DNA from: Cymodocea nodosa
Lineage: Eukaryota > Streptophyta > Magnoliopsida > Alismatales > Cymodoceaceae
Assembly (NCBI GenBank): GCA_036874045.1
Contig: CM072344.1
Location: forward strand, 2,762,501 to 2,826,500
Direction: 5' to 3'
Length of the DNA: 64,000 nucleotides
This document shows positions 39,301-51,300 of this stretch, piece by piece; positions within the stretch are counted from its first letter, which is position 1; each line of letters starts with the position of its first letter. The translations under genes and the position numbers were made by a program. The notes below the pieces were generated by a model, which worked only from the letters and a program-made list of their open reading frames with translations, did not search any database and was not told the origin of the DNA.

Positions 39301-42300
39301 AAAGTTTGAGAAGCTCTTTTAGACTAATGTTTCCATCAAGGCTACATCTACACAGTCTACACTTGGCACATCAATTTATCAGATGATATCCTTCTCTAAG
39401 GTTGACTATGAGTGCTTCCTTAAATTTGAGGCTACTAAAAACAATACCATGTCACATGGTATCACCTACCGCATCTTCTATACTTGTTTGGATCTTCCAA
39501 CATACTACAATTGCCATTCCAAAATTGTGGAATTTTTTCATGTGTTTGGAAAATCTTTTTTAATTTGTTTTGATGATACAAAATTTAATGATAAATATGG
39601 ATTTTTTTGTGTATATTAAGTTTATTGCAAGTCACACACAAGCAAGGAAGTGAATAAAGCATGGTTATAATCAAGGAAGATCAAGCTAAAACAAATCAAT
39701 GGAGATTTTAATAGATGAAAATCAATAGGGATGGAGCATAAAAGAGAGGACTTCAAACTTACACTTTATATTTTATAAAATTTATAAATCTATTTAAAAT
39801 TCTCAATGTAATTTTCCTTAAATCCTAGGATCTAAATGTAAATCCTCAAGAAACCCTCATCTTGCACACACTCACACTAGGCTTTTCATTCATACAATTC
39901 AATAGGATATATATAGAGTACATGCATAGACTTAGAAATTTTTTTTAGAGGTGTTTCATGGCATTAGGTCAACTAGATCTAGAGATGATTATATTTGTTA
40001 ATTAGATCAACCCAATTGGATACCATTTGTCAAAATTGATGATTTATTTGCTAGGGTGAATAATTAATTATAATCAAATTTCAACTTATTATGTGCAATT
40101 AAACAAATATGATGAACTCTTATGACAAATGTGATGATTGAGTGAATTTTAACAAATGAATATTGAAGAGAAGATAAGTAAAAGTGCAAAACACAATAAC
40201 AAAAGAAAAATAGTTAACCCACAATCCACACTGCCACTCTCAAGTCTCACGTTTGTGGCCTATACTAAACCATCAATATGAGGTTAATACCATACTGTTT
40301 ACACCTTTACAGGTTTAACACTAAGGAGGCCTTACCACAACCCAACAAGGAAATTTTATACAACAGTAGTTCTAATTCTCCTTGAGTAGCCTTATCCTTG
40401 ATGAATGCAGATGATATTCAATAAAGCTAAGTATATGTGCACTTTGGAGAGTGGAGAAGAATGTGATTTTTCTCTTTCAAGAATGAGAATGAAGAGCAAT
40501 AGTGTAGGCAATTAGTTAGCAAAAACCCATGACCAAAAACATTAAGTAGAGAAAATGTTAAATGCTATGCCACACCTCTAAAAATATTTCTAAGTGTATG
40601 CATGCATTATATCCTAATGAATTATATGAAAGAAAAAGTTAGCGTTAGTGTGTGCAAGATGAGAGCTTCTCAAGGATATACATTACATTCTAAGAATTAA
40701 AAAAAAAAGATAAATTTACATGGATTTATAAATTTTATAAAGTATGAGGTATAAGTCTTAAGTCCTGTTTTCTTTGTTTGATCCTTGTGATTTTTATCTA
40801 TCAATCTTCATTGATTTGCTTCAATTTGATCTTTGATCTTCCTTGATTTTAACCATGCTTGGCTTTATTCATTTGCATGCTTGTAATGTATTGTATGACT
40901 TGCAAAAAGCATAATATCCGTAAATAAATTCATATTTATCATTAAATTTTGTATCACAAAATCAATTGAGAAAATTTTTCTAACATAGGAACATAATCCT
41001 CAATTTTGAAATGATAGTTCTAGCATGTTGGAACATCATGACAAGTATAAAAGCTTGATTGAAAAGCTGATCACAATTACCCAATAGACATTGCATATGC
41101 CAACAACTTACTGTCGCATACATTAAAGGTTCCCTAGCTAAAGGTCTCATCTACAAGAAAAGTAATTACTTAAAGGTGAAGGCCTTTATATTCAAGACAT
41201 GTGAGAGATCTAAGTGATCGAAAATCTACTTCAAACTTCTGTACTTATATGCCTGCATACGTTAAGTGTTCCCTAGGGAAAGGTCTCATCTACAAGGAAA
41301 ATAATCACTTAAAGGTGAGAGATCTAAGTGACAGAAATCTGGCTTCACTTCAGACGTCTATACTTACATGCTTGGTTTTATTCATTTGCATGCTTGTAGT
41401 GTATTGTGTGACTTGCAATATACACAAATAAATCTATATTTATCATCAAGTTTTAATCATCAAAATCAATTGAGAAATATTTTTCTAGCATAGGAATAGA
41501 ATCTACAATTCTGGAATGATAGTTCTAGCATGTTGGAGGATCTGGACAAGTATAAAAGATTGATTGAAAAGTCAATCACGAGTACCCAACAGACATTGCA
41601 TATTCTAACAATTTACTCTCACTTGCCTACGTTAAAAGTGCCCTAGGCAAAGGTCTCATTTATAAGAAAAGTAATCACCTCAAGGGAAAGGCCTTTATAT
41701 TCAAAATATGTAAGAGCCAAGTGATAGAAAGTTTACTTTACTTTAGGCTTCTATACTTATATTGGCAATTGGCTAGAAGCACTCAAGTTGGTCAAGAATT
41801 TCAACCTGCAAAACAACAAACTAGATTGGCCCAATACAATCAACTAGGTGCTTTCTACTACTTAAGTCAAGCAAGTGTGATAAAAGGAGGTAGATCAGGT
41901 TTTTGGGTTGGAAAAGCATACCATAACACCACATATATTGGTATTTATAGTGACAAAGAGAAAAAGTAGTCAAGGCTCAGCAAATCATTCTCAATCATAT
42001 GGCTCTACAGTGGCAATACATAGGCAACAACTTGACTCTAGTGGCCACATCAACTCCACATGTTGACTGTATCATAAAGGTTAGACTCTACATCACATGG
42101 TGTAACAAAGTTGACTCACACGTCAAGTGTGCACACCCTAGCTAGCCTTGTTGACTTGCCCCTCTAGAGTAGTTGGGAACTCATGGCACGAACAAGATGA
42201 CCGAGATGAATTGAACAATGATTTTGGCTGAATTGTGCACACCACAAAAATAGAAGTATAGGTCATGCAAGCCAAGCAGCTAGGTGGTTTATGTGACTAG

Positions 42301-43067
42301 TTAGCATGAAGGCAACCTGTTGGGTTGGGTGACTCCAGTTTTGTGTGTGGTGCTGGTCCAATTGACCACCCACATGAGTGGTTCGACCACTGTGATGTGG
42401 TGAAATAAAAAGCAAAATGTAATCTCAAGGTCTAGTGTAAAGGCTAAATATAGATCTATGGCACAGGGTAAATATAAGATAATAATATATTTGTTTATAT
42501 ATTTTAATAATTATGCATATTTCAATAATATTCTATCAAAAATACATATATATGAATTTTACAAGAACCATTAAAAACATATGTTTGATTAAACAAATTC
42601 GACAAAAGATCCACTTAATTAAGATAATGCAAGATAAATTTTCAATGTGTAAGTCATGCCTAAGCATCTAAGCATCTGTCTTAATAAGTATGCAAAGAAT
42701 TCCTAACATGATTGTTTAAAAATTCCAAATAAAAACAAAAAATAATTAGAATAATGATTAAGAGAATATATATATGTACAAAGTCACATCATACAAAGAA
42801 TTCATAAAAAACAAACCCATAAAATCCTTCTGTGGAGTCGTCTCCAGCATGATTTAGTATGGCATCACCACCTGGATGCTCTTCCACATATGGAGTCACA
42901 TCATACACCTAACATTATTGTGAGAAGTATTAAAAAATTGGGAGTCCAAAACTAAAATCTTCCATTACAAAAATTAAAAAAGTACTAACCTTGTCTTTTA
43001 TAATGATCCAACAATCACTCCTTGACTTGTGAAGTGAAACTTCAGTCTTTGTATATGTTTTCGAGTC
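30362..43067 (-). CDS. CB5LP: Cytochrome b5-like membrane haemoprotein (CB5LP type), 3' exons, giant last intron
   Basis: Three minus-strand exons are seen: 43067-42990 (26 codons, through SDCWIIIKDK), 42908-42817 (VYDVTPYVEEHPGGDAIL, then a DDSTEGFYG end) and 30428-30362 (PQHATRVFDMIDEFYIGDLKP and stop). All junctions are GT-AG and phases 0 and 2 match exactly. Together they form the complete haem-binding core of a cytochrome b5-like protein, most like the plant CB5LP group (At1g60660). These are small anchored electron carriers; the usual partner enzymes are desaturase- or P450-type oxidases, not shown here. HPGG carries the first axial histidine and QHA the second, in different exons. The intron between them is 12,388 nt (30429-42816), full of retrotransposon fossils. 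The 5' exon with the expected N-terminal membrane anchor was not found; it should lie between 43068 and about 48300. Confidence 0.88.
30433..31185. other. Intron sequence flanking the older Copia
   Basis: Part of the last intron of the cytochrome b5-like gene. No coding match. About 30800-31180 could include an LTR or leader of the older Copia whose gag starts at about 31190, but no paired LTR was recognised. Confidence 0.4.
31190..31657 (+). mobile_element. Older Copia fossil, 5' part of gag, split by a later insertion
   Basis: The plus strand reads as a Copia Gag start (EKLNGKNYLPWSKNFETFI at about 31216-31272), and a later Gag segment (ELAIVVFFSNLNLDFASQIL) lies at about 31601-31660. It stops where the LTR of a younger SIRE-like Copia begins and resumes beyond that element at about 39130. 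It is heavily broken. Its position inside the cytochrome b5-like intron makes it the first of two nested insertions. Confidence 0.75.
31880..32190 (+). repeat. Repeated module inside the SIRE-like LTR
   Basis: Three imperfect copies of a module of about 100-120 bases (core TAGTTA.GAAATAACT, then TTCGAGTTTCTCGAA and AGATAA.TATCCGAATTT) begin near 31890, 32000 and 32125. Equivalent copies lie in the 3' LTR at about 38150, 38255 and 38415. The core contains short palindromes. As it lies in the U3 part it may be an old promoter or enhancer sub-repeat. Confidence 0.65.
38343..38422 (+). repeat. Short tandem duplication in the 3' LTR
   Basis: A unit of about 40 bases (ACAAATATAAGAAAACAATA followed by a GGAAAAACTTGTACAATT end) is repeated twice in tandem in the 3' LTR, but the 5' LTR has no such duplication, so it arose after insertion. 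Confidence 0.65.
39124..39542 (+). mobile_element. Older Copia fossil, gag continued downstream of the nested element
   Basis: Beyond the 3' LTR of the SIRE-like element, the older Copia resumes with a Gag region having a degenerate zinc-knuckle segment (about 39210-39310) and the linker to protease (to about 39480). Together with 31190-31657 it shows that the younger element landed in the older one's gag. It is cut at about 39542 by an inverted-repeat structure. Confidence 0.7.
39543..41003. repeat. Long inverted-repeat structure, arms about 0.42-0.45 kb
   Basis: The arm at 39543-39966 is matched in reverse complement by 40553-41003. The outer ends read TGTTTGGAAAATC and TGTTAGAAAAATT inward from each side. 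Similarity continues through a TATA-like ATATATAG/ATATAATGCATGCA region and stops at a shared AGAGGTGT..CAT word. The spacer (39967-40552) has no recognisable coding sequence. This fits either a fold-back DNA element or two LTR-like sequences in opposite orientation. No flanking target duplication could be confirmed. Confidence 0.75.
40851..41761 (+). repeat. Tandem duplication joining repeat-arm and Copia RT/RNase H pieces
   Basis: A unit of about 390 bases at 40851-41244 recurs at 41367-41761. Each unit begins with the outer third of the inverted-repeat arm (CATGCTTGG.TTTATTCATT) and continues into a Copia segment from the end of the reverse transcriptase to RNase H (words such as DLDKYKRLIEK and GLIYK). 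A partial third copy lies between them at about 41250-41366. The duplication therefore happened after the repeat structure was next to the Copia sequence. All copies are decayed. Confidence 0.7.
41770..42810. other. Intron sequence without recognisable feature
   Basis: Remainder of the giant cytochrome b5-like intron. It is somewhat less AT-rich at 42000-42420. It may be LTR or leader of the older Copia but lacks a partner sequence. Confidence 0.4.
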
Positions 43068-46000
43068 CTAAAAGTGTGAACACAAAATAAGAATTCTTAA
43101 TTCATACTATGTGGTGATGGGTATAGGATTGAAAAGACAAACATAACTCTTTACAAAAATTGAATTTAGATAATAAACATATAAATAGAACAGAATTTTG
43201 GCACTTGCACCCAATAATTTAGATAATAATTCATAATTTTTTGCATCACTTTTATATAGGAAACTTTGTAGGGTACTTACGAATTTAGAAGGTAACAATA
43301 ATGTGAAAATAAGAAATAAGGAAATATCATATGTCTTTTGATAAAGATGTAAAAAATCTCATGGAGTAGATGCATGAGTGCAAAAGGGTGAAGACAATCC
43401 TATAGATAAATATTGATATTTCTCCTTAGCCAAGAAAAAATCACATCAGTCGATGTAACTAGATTTTTCTCTGTATTATGCTTATGAAGTCATATTTGAT
43501 TATTTTGAGTGTAGAATGAACCCAAAAGTACGTAACTTATTTCACTGATGCATCTTCTTTTTTTTTGATTCAGGGATAATAGCTTAACTAATTGGAAATG
43601 CCACTTTGCACATGAGAAATGAGCAAGCTGAGATGAAAGCACATCATGTCTTAGAATTTCAAGTGATCTATTTAATAAAGAATGGTTCCCTATTTAAAAA
43701 ATGATAGGACTTGTCATTTATTGATGAAAAATCATGGAAACATAATGGGATTAACACAAAATTGAAAAAAAATGAAAATTTCCTTTTATGCTATATGAAT
43801 AAGAGAAAGAAATAGTATAACATAAGATTTCACTAACATAGATGTGAACATGAGACAGTGCTAGGTCTAGATGTCTTAATTACCTTTGAACCCAAGTTTT
43901 ATTAGCAGTTTAAGTTTGAAAAGTAATAGCTTTTTCAATAATGTGCTCGAGAGAATGGTTATTGTTGTTTGTTCTAATGATACAAGTTCAAAAATTATTC
44001 CTTTTAAGTACCATTGACTAATTGTAGATATAAAATCACCATGGTTTTGAGATTTGTACCTTCTGGGTAGATCCTGCCTGAGAGATTTTTTGCCCACCTA
44101 GATGAGTGGATCAAAGTAAATATCATATGCTGCCAAAAATAAGAAGTAGCACCAAAAATTGAAACTTCAAATTCTACAGAAAATATACAGTATTTCAATT
44201 TTCTTGTCATCTGCCATCATGCTCTCTATAAAAGTTACAACTCCATTTAAAAAGTAATTGTAGAATTGAAGTGTTGATACAATTCCAAGAATCAAAGAAG
44301 TCTTAGTTAATAAAATAAGAAAAAGTATGTTATGTACCTTTTATATATCATTATTATCAAAGAAAGTGCGTATCTATGGATTAAACATAATAAATTTGGT
44401 ATGGAGTTCAATAATTGAGTTCAGTTGTCAAAAACAATCTTCTAGATAATCACTAACTGTATGAAATTTTCAATGAAATAAGTCAAATATTTAGTCCATG
44501 AGTCTAAAATTTACACATTTGCTCGTAGCCCCTTTGGAATGGATAAGGATTACATTTACTTTTCACATTAGCATATGGACAAGGAAGATTGTACAGAACT
44601 TTGCTAATATTAAGGTTAGTTAATATTGAAGGAATATATGATTGAACTTGAAGGGTGGGCAATTCAAATAAAACAATCAGGATCTGATAGAACATTAGAG
44701 CCTAATGCAATTTCTTGATGGATGAATTTTAGGCATAAGTACTGAAACTAGGTCAGCAAGGACACCTTTCATTTGTAGCCTTGAGATAAAAAACAAAGTG
44801 ACAAACAGCAAGCCCAGAAATGATGTCACAATGATCACCATCATTTTCCTTTATCTGCTAATCCATTATAAAGCAATCAATATTTTACCCATGACACAAA
44901 AAAAAAGAACTGGAAATGGAAAATGCTGCAGTTTAAGACAAATGTCTCAAAATAACTGAACTAAATATACAATATAGTTCCACTTGAAGTATGTACAGAT
45001 TAAAAATACACATGAGCATAGAAATAGTATAAATATACAATATCACAAGAAATACAAATTAAAAATTATTTCAAATATAATTTTCAAAACAACCAGATTT
45101 ACAAATTCATTTGAACTAATCAATGACTTGCGAGTCACAAGAATTTAGCACATGAGCATGAACTGCAACAGTCATAGTCAGCAATGAAAAAAATGTACAG
45201 ATATAGGGCAGAAATATGCACTTTGAACTTTTAAATCAGATAAAACTCAACGTTTACTCAAACTCAACGTTTTTGTTGCACTTTCTTCTTTGAAGATGAT
45301 GTTAGATGCTAAAACTTGCAGAACTCAGTAAAGAGAATAAACCAGAATTTAGGTACAGAACTTGCATGAATTGAACCCATAGAAACTCAGAATTCTCTTC
45401 CTCCTTTATCTTAATGGCAACTCCAAAGAGATACTAGCAAAGAGGAAAATGTATAGCAAAAGAAACAATCCTTCACAGAACAACTCTAAAAAAATCTAGT
45501 GTTTCCAGAAACCATAGCTTTCCCATCCATTTCTCTTGAATTCCCAATGAGGAATCTAGAGAACACCAACGTTGTCAAAATACATCAAGCAATTATTTAA
45601 TGAAATAAATCATTATCATCCAATGAAACTAGTTAATTTAGTATTTTATTGTACTGTAATTCAGTTAAATGATAAGTAACAAATAACTAGAAAAACTTAA
45701 CATATGGAGCATTCTATTATTGATATTTTGTCTCAAACATTAGTACATCATTGGATCATCATTATTTGTGAACATATAAGGGTTATTATTGGTTTGCTAC
45801 AATACATAAAGGAATCTTCAAAATGCAAAGTTTGAATTATAGGTTGGACTTTTTGTCAGCTTTGGCTTGGTAGTTGGTAAAGCTCACTTCCTGATTCCCT
45901 GGAGAATAAACAATCTCAAGAATAAATAAATGCTACTTTGATGATTGACCATACAAGAACAACCCATGGTTGGCCCTCCCTCCAAGCACAAACATAATGT

Positions 46001-47280
46001 GACAATACAAACAATATTCAGAGATTAAAAACAATAGGTTCTTCCTTAACCATGCTCAAAATGAATAGCATGTTATTCCTACAAGTGAAAATACAATCAA
46101 AAGAACCCGAGGACATTTTCAATTTACACATATTTAAGTTAAGAGGCATTAAATCTTGGACACCTTAAGCATTTTGGCTCCTAGATGTCATTGGAAAAAA
46201 TAAAATATATATACAACGTTTCTATTATTCAGATTATTAAATGCAATATAGATTAAAATATGTATCAAAGATAGATCCATAAATGACATTAAAATATATG
46301 GTAAATGACAAGAGAACAACAAACATATAATAAAGATCAGTATAAACAACCATTAAAATCACAAGGGAGGCATGAGTTTTAAATGTTTAATATATAAGAG
46401 AACAATGCTGTTTTATGTCATGTTCAGTACGTTGTAATGCTGCCAACACCACAGTACAAATAAGGCATTCATTGTTGTTGTTGGTGCATTGGAATGTAAT
46501 GAACTCTGAAATGAAATTTCAATGGGAATAGAAGGTAACGATTATCTTCTATTTTCGTATTTTGTATGTAGAATATAATTAACGGGAAATTTATTTTCAC
46601 TGTTTGTATGTAATAAATATAGAACTGGAATGAATATAATAAATATACAATAAAAAAATCCTTCTACTATGAAATTTTTTAAGAAAATATACATGAACAG
46701 ATTATCCTTTCAACATGAAAATATCAAAGTTTTATGAACAACAAGAATATCTAAGTTCTGCAAATGCACGAAATTTAACTGCACGAATCTTTAGGATCAA
46801 CTATATAAAATGCGCATGGCTTTGTTCTTCACTCAGATTAATCAAAAGAAAAACATAAATTGATCTAAGACAAAGTTAATCAATAAATCAACAAACAAAG
46901 AAATATTCGCAACTCAAGATTGGAGGCTATAGCAATGATGCAATAAAGTGAATAAACAAGAAAAATATGTGTGAAGGAACGCAAGGAGTAGGGGATGGAT
47001 GGCGGTGAAGTCGGAAGGCTGTATGGAGGCATAGAAGATGGACGATGAGGTCATATGACGTGACCAAGCCTATGAGGTCGGATAGAGGTGGAGACGGATG
47101 AGGAGATTAGAGGATGCATTAGAAGTTGCAAGTTGCCAAGGATGACGAAGGAGATACAGAACTGGAGATGGAGTGGGTAAACAGGATTTCAGTATGGAGT
47201 GAAATTCCTATAAGAAAAAGTGAAATTCCAATATGAAATAAGAATCTCATTCTCATGTAAATGATCATTTTCACATTATA
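43068..47280. other. Long AT-rich stretch, presumed 5' intron or flank of the cytochrome b5-like gene
   Basis: No recognisable coding exon. Open stretches such as 43107-43298, 43876-44210 and 44504-44695 (minus) encode nothing familiar. The first exon of the cytochrome b5-like gene is expected somewhere in this stretch or in the GC-rich segment beyond it. Confidence 0.4.
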
Positions 47281-47281
47281 T

Positions 47282-47340
47282 CTAACAACCACGGGAATGC
47301 AATCTGAAATAGATTAAAGTGGCGAGCGAGCGAGCGAGCG

Positions 47341-47376
<36 letters not shown>

Positions 47377-47640
47377 TCACAGCAGCAGCAGCAGCAGCAA
47401 CGCTGGGTGTCTCGGCGGTGGCGAGCTGATGGTTCGACGGAGAGAGCAACGCGGGACGAAGACTCGACGCCCTCCCTTTCTTAGAATAAAACTTCAATTA
47501 TAAAATTTAATTTAACATTTGGTTTCTTAACTCTGATATTTCTCAACGTACGTCTTCGTTTGCTTCTAATCTTTTCGACGTGTAAAGATGCTCGGGTACA
47601 TCAGCGATGCTATTCGTCTTCCCATTACTCACATTGGTAG
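47282..47640. other. GC-rich segment with CT/GCTC and CAG repeats, possible leader or promoter
   Basis: After kilobases of AT-rich DNA, 47282-47480 turns GC-rich with (GCGA)n at 47322-47345, (GA)n to 47373 and (CAG)n at 47379-47399. On the minus strand this is a (CT)n/(CTCG)n leader, typical of plant 5' untranslated regions, and could be the first exon of the cytochrome b5-like gene. On the plus strand an ATG at 47588 opens a short frame (MLGYISDAIRLPITHIG) followed by a possible donor. I do not recognise it. Confidence 0.35.
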
Positions 47641-48317
47641 TTCAGCGATGACGTTTTCCCTCTTCAGCGTGTGTTATATGTTCCTTCGTTGGCTTATATA
47701 ATCTTCCACCTCTTTTGATAGTTTGCTTCTGAGATTAGTTTTGGTGCTGATAGGTTTCTTGTTAAGGAGAAGATCACAAGCAAGATTCGTCTACATGGCT
47801 ATGGATGGCAGCGGTGGTTTCTACAAAATCACCAACTCTTCCAAATGCTACTCCTAAAGCTCTCTAATGCAACTTCAATGTCTTCAAAATCTTGCCGTTG
47901 ATGCATTCCAGCGCAAGGACTAACAAATCTTTATCTCCCTGACAATGTTGATAGATATAACCAGAGCAGGCAAAGTTTTAACATGAAAAAGGAAGGACAA
48001 AACTTTAAGGATCATTTTTATTGATTCAATTTTTTTTGTGAATGGTATGAATAATAAATAGCAAAGAACCAAAGATCTAATTCAACCTTTTCCTAAGCAT
48101 TTGAGGTCTTAAACATGTAAAACAAGATGCATAATCGATCTTACATAAATTGGTACTTTATCAAAACCCTAATGATTTGCATCTAGATAATGGAAACATC
48201 ACCACAGGTGCAAATCTTCTTCATTAGAGATAGTGGCAAAACAAACTGCCGTCCACTTATTTTGCAATCTTTGTGTAAGGTACAAAAACAACCCCAATAC
48301 CGATGCATTAGATTCTG
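47641..48317. other. Spacer and 3' untranslated flank of the SWAP70-like gene
   Basis: No gene recognised. 47750-47930 is less AT-rich and partly open on both strands but matches nothing I know. The part close to 48317 is the likely 3' untranslated region of the minus-strand SWAP70-like gene. Confidence 0.45.
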
Positions 48318-51300
48318 TCAAGGTTGGATGGAGCTCCCTTCATGTTGATGGTGATCTGTTGTGGAACTTACCACCGGAATATCAAGGCTGTTACCATCCT
48401 CTGTTGATATTTCCCTGACATCGGCTACTCTGGCATCTGTGGACTGAAAATCATTCCACTCACTATCACCAATCGAACGAATATTGAGTCTGTCCACTGC
48501 CAGATGAACTCCACCATCATTGGAATCTGAATTATTTCTGGAATCACTTAAACAAGCTTTGTCGACATTGTTATCCAAAGGATCAACATGCTTCGTCAAT
48601 GGTAAGTTGCTATCAGCTGAGCACGACTCTGACTTCTCATTAATAACTTGCTTTGTATTGCTTTCAAATCTGTGTAAAGAGCAAAAGAAAGTCAATTCCT
48701 TAAGCTTGAACTTTTACTAGAAAAATCCCCTGAATTCTAAACTTGGAGGCACGGACCACATGGACAATGATAAAAATCAAGGGAACGGTGCAGCATAAAG
48801 ATCAGACCATAAGCAGAAAAAACAGGCAGAACAAGGCCAGCAACAATATATGTGGTTGGTACGTCTAATGAGATGATACTCAAAACAAATACATTGAAGT
48901 ACACCTTTGAACTTGAGACTGTAAATTATTCACATAGGCCAGAAGTTCTTCCTTTTCTTTTGCAGAAGCTAGCTCTTTTTCTGCAGAAAACTTAAGTTTA
49001 GCCTCGGCATCTGCCTGTGATACCCTAGCTCTTTCATCAGCTCGCATCACAGCTGCCTCAAGTACAACAGCATGTTCCCTAGCTTTTCCAAGCTCTGAAC
49101 GCCAAAGATGTGCCTCTTGAATTGCCGAGTCCCTCTGCTTCAGTAGAAGCTCCTTTTCTTTACTTAAAGTAATAACCTTATCTTCAGATTCTTTCAACTA
49201 AAAAAGGAAATTGTGAATTACCAAATATGTTTCTACCAGCTGGAATGGGAGAGCAAATCAAAGAAACATAGAATTACCTAGCATGCAAGCTGAATTATAT
49301 ATTAATCAGATTTACTTGGCTGGTAAAGATAAACATATATTATCATAGATTCATATTACTCAATTAATGCACAATATTTTCCTTTGATTTCATAAAATAA
49401 ATTTTTATACCATTATAAGCAAGCATGATTGCAATAACGTCCAAATGCCAACTTTTTGCTTATATATTATTAAGATAATTCTAATGTAATTAAAATACTT
49501 TATATTATAAGCATCTTTTTCTGTACTGAGGACAAACTCAGTTTGACCAAAATCTGTACATGGTTTTGAACATCATGACTCAAGGGCCAATGTTTCACCT
49601 ACGATACCATGTCATAAATTACCGTTATTTTACATTGAACTTACATGGGCCCCCATAGATATAAGGAATGTGAGGCTGTAAATCATTGAATCAAAAGGTG
49701 AAAAAAAACATAGATGCATGTTGGGAACCAAACGCTAAATTGTTAATGATACCCTTTTAATAAATCACTCCTCATCTCTCTTGCCCAGCCCACTCTCTCT
49801 GACATAATTAATTGTGCAAATGTCTAAGCCAAGAAGGTAGAACATTTAAAATCTCTCAGTTTTTCCACGTTTCAGTTGACATTTGAATGAACCCATGTTA
49901 TTTGGGGCATTCAGGATTTTATTAGATTTTGTGTTTTCAGGGGAAATCATGTTTTTCCCATAAGACCATAACAGAGAGATTTCCATAGCGTCTAACATAT
50001 ATCATATTTTGAATGGATTAATGTTTGATATGCAAAAAAGATAACAAAATTTTATTAGAAATAAAGATAAGATAAGATAATTAAAGATAAGATAAGAGGA
50101 AATTGACTTAAATGGTTTAACCACATCCCTAGAAAAACAAAATATGCACTAGTTAGGCGAGGAGAATTGATTAATATAGAAAATAAAAGTAGAGAAAGAC
50201 CAAAAATTACTGGTTTGAAATTGTACAAAACATTTAAATTTATGTAATTTAACTAAAGATTTGAAGAAGTACATAAAAGAAAAGGATTCATGTAACTAAC
50301 CCCATGTAGTGGAATTATAGTTTGGGTTGTTGTTTATGAAACCACTATTCAACACCATGCTTGAAATTGATCAAAGAAAAAACTTGTAAATTTAGTATTG
50401 AGAAATTTTTTGAGCAATAAGCAAGAATAACATTAAACTAAGTACAATACAAGATACAAGCCTATTAGCATGATGGGAGAAGAAAAAAGGGAAAAGCCAA
50501 AGAAACAGAAAACAACCAGAAAAAAGGAAAGATAGACACTAGAGATCTTGGAGACATGGCCAGCCTGTGACTACAAGCCATACAATAACACATTAAAAGG
50601 CACATGATCCAACTTGACATTGCCAAAATTGACTTTATACCATTCGTTAAGAGGACTAGCCATTCAGTCACAATAGAGGTCACCATGTTGGGTCACTGAA
50701 TTTCTTCCAAAGTGAAAACCCACTACCTTCTAGCCAACCATATTGAGATGAAAGAGGAATCATATTCCACATAGTTTTCCTCTTGCATTTGAAGTGCCCA
50801 TAACTCATCCATTCATGCCAAAAATCTTCAATGGTTGTAAATTTAGTATTGAGAATTGAAATCATAAACCATTACAACAATCAATATCTTAATTCTACCA
50901 TTTGGCCATTTGGGGTTGGAAACATGAATGCTTCCACTCTCTAGGATTCATATACATTAAAGGTTTCATGAGTGGCTAGGACTGGTTATATCTAAGATGA
51001 ATCCTTCTTTGATTATGTGTAGGAACACTGCCTACAACACAGAATTTCAATTCATATAATTTCTAAATGTTACTCCACAAGTGCTGCAACAAACATTTAA
51101 AATGAAATCAAGTTTAAGACGTTAATATGATTACAGATAAGAGGGATAAAATTCATCAAAAGAATGAAAATTATCAAAATTTCATGTTGGTATTTTTGAA
51201 ATAAGCACCTTACACATCAATGATTCAAATTTTTTCTCTGTATTCTTTGTTAGTTGTTCAATTTGTTCACACACGTGTCTCCTTTCTTCATCCATTAAAT

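Noticed and set aside
43107-43350. Candidate upstream exon of the cytochrome b5-like gene ending at a GTAAGT donor near 43280
   Set aside because: The phase does not fit the exon at 43067 and the peptide shows no convincing anchor-type sequence of that family.
46980-47060. Minus-strand frame starting MTSSSIFYASIQPSDF as the missing anchor exon
   Set aside because: It has a hydrophobic part but runs into a stop without a clear donor and does not resemble the family N-terminus.
47588-47640. Plus-strand start MLGYISDAIRLPITHIG as a new gene
   Set aside because: Only 17 codons before a possible donor, with no recognisable downstream exon. Mentioned only as part of the GC-rich segment.
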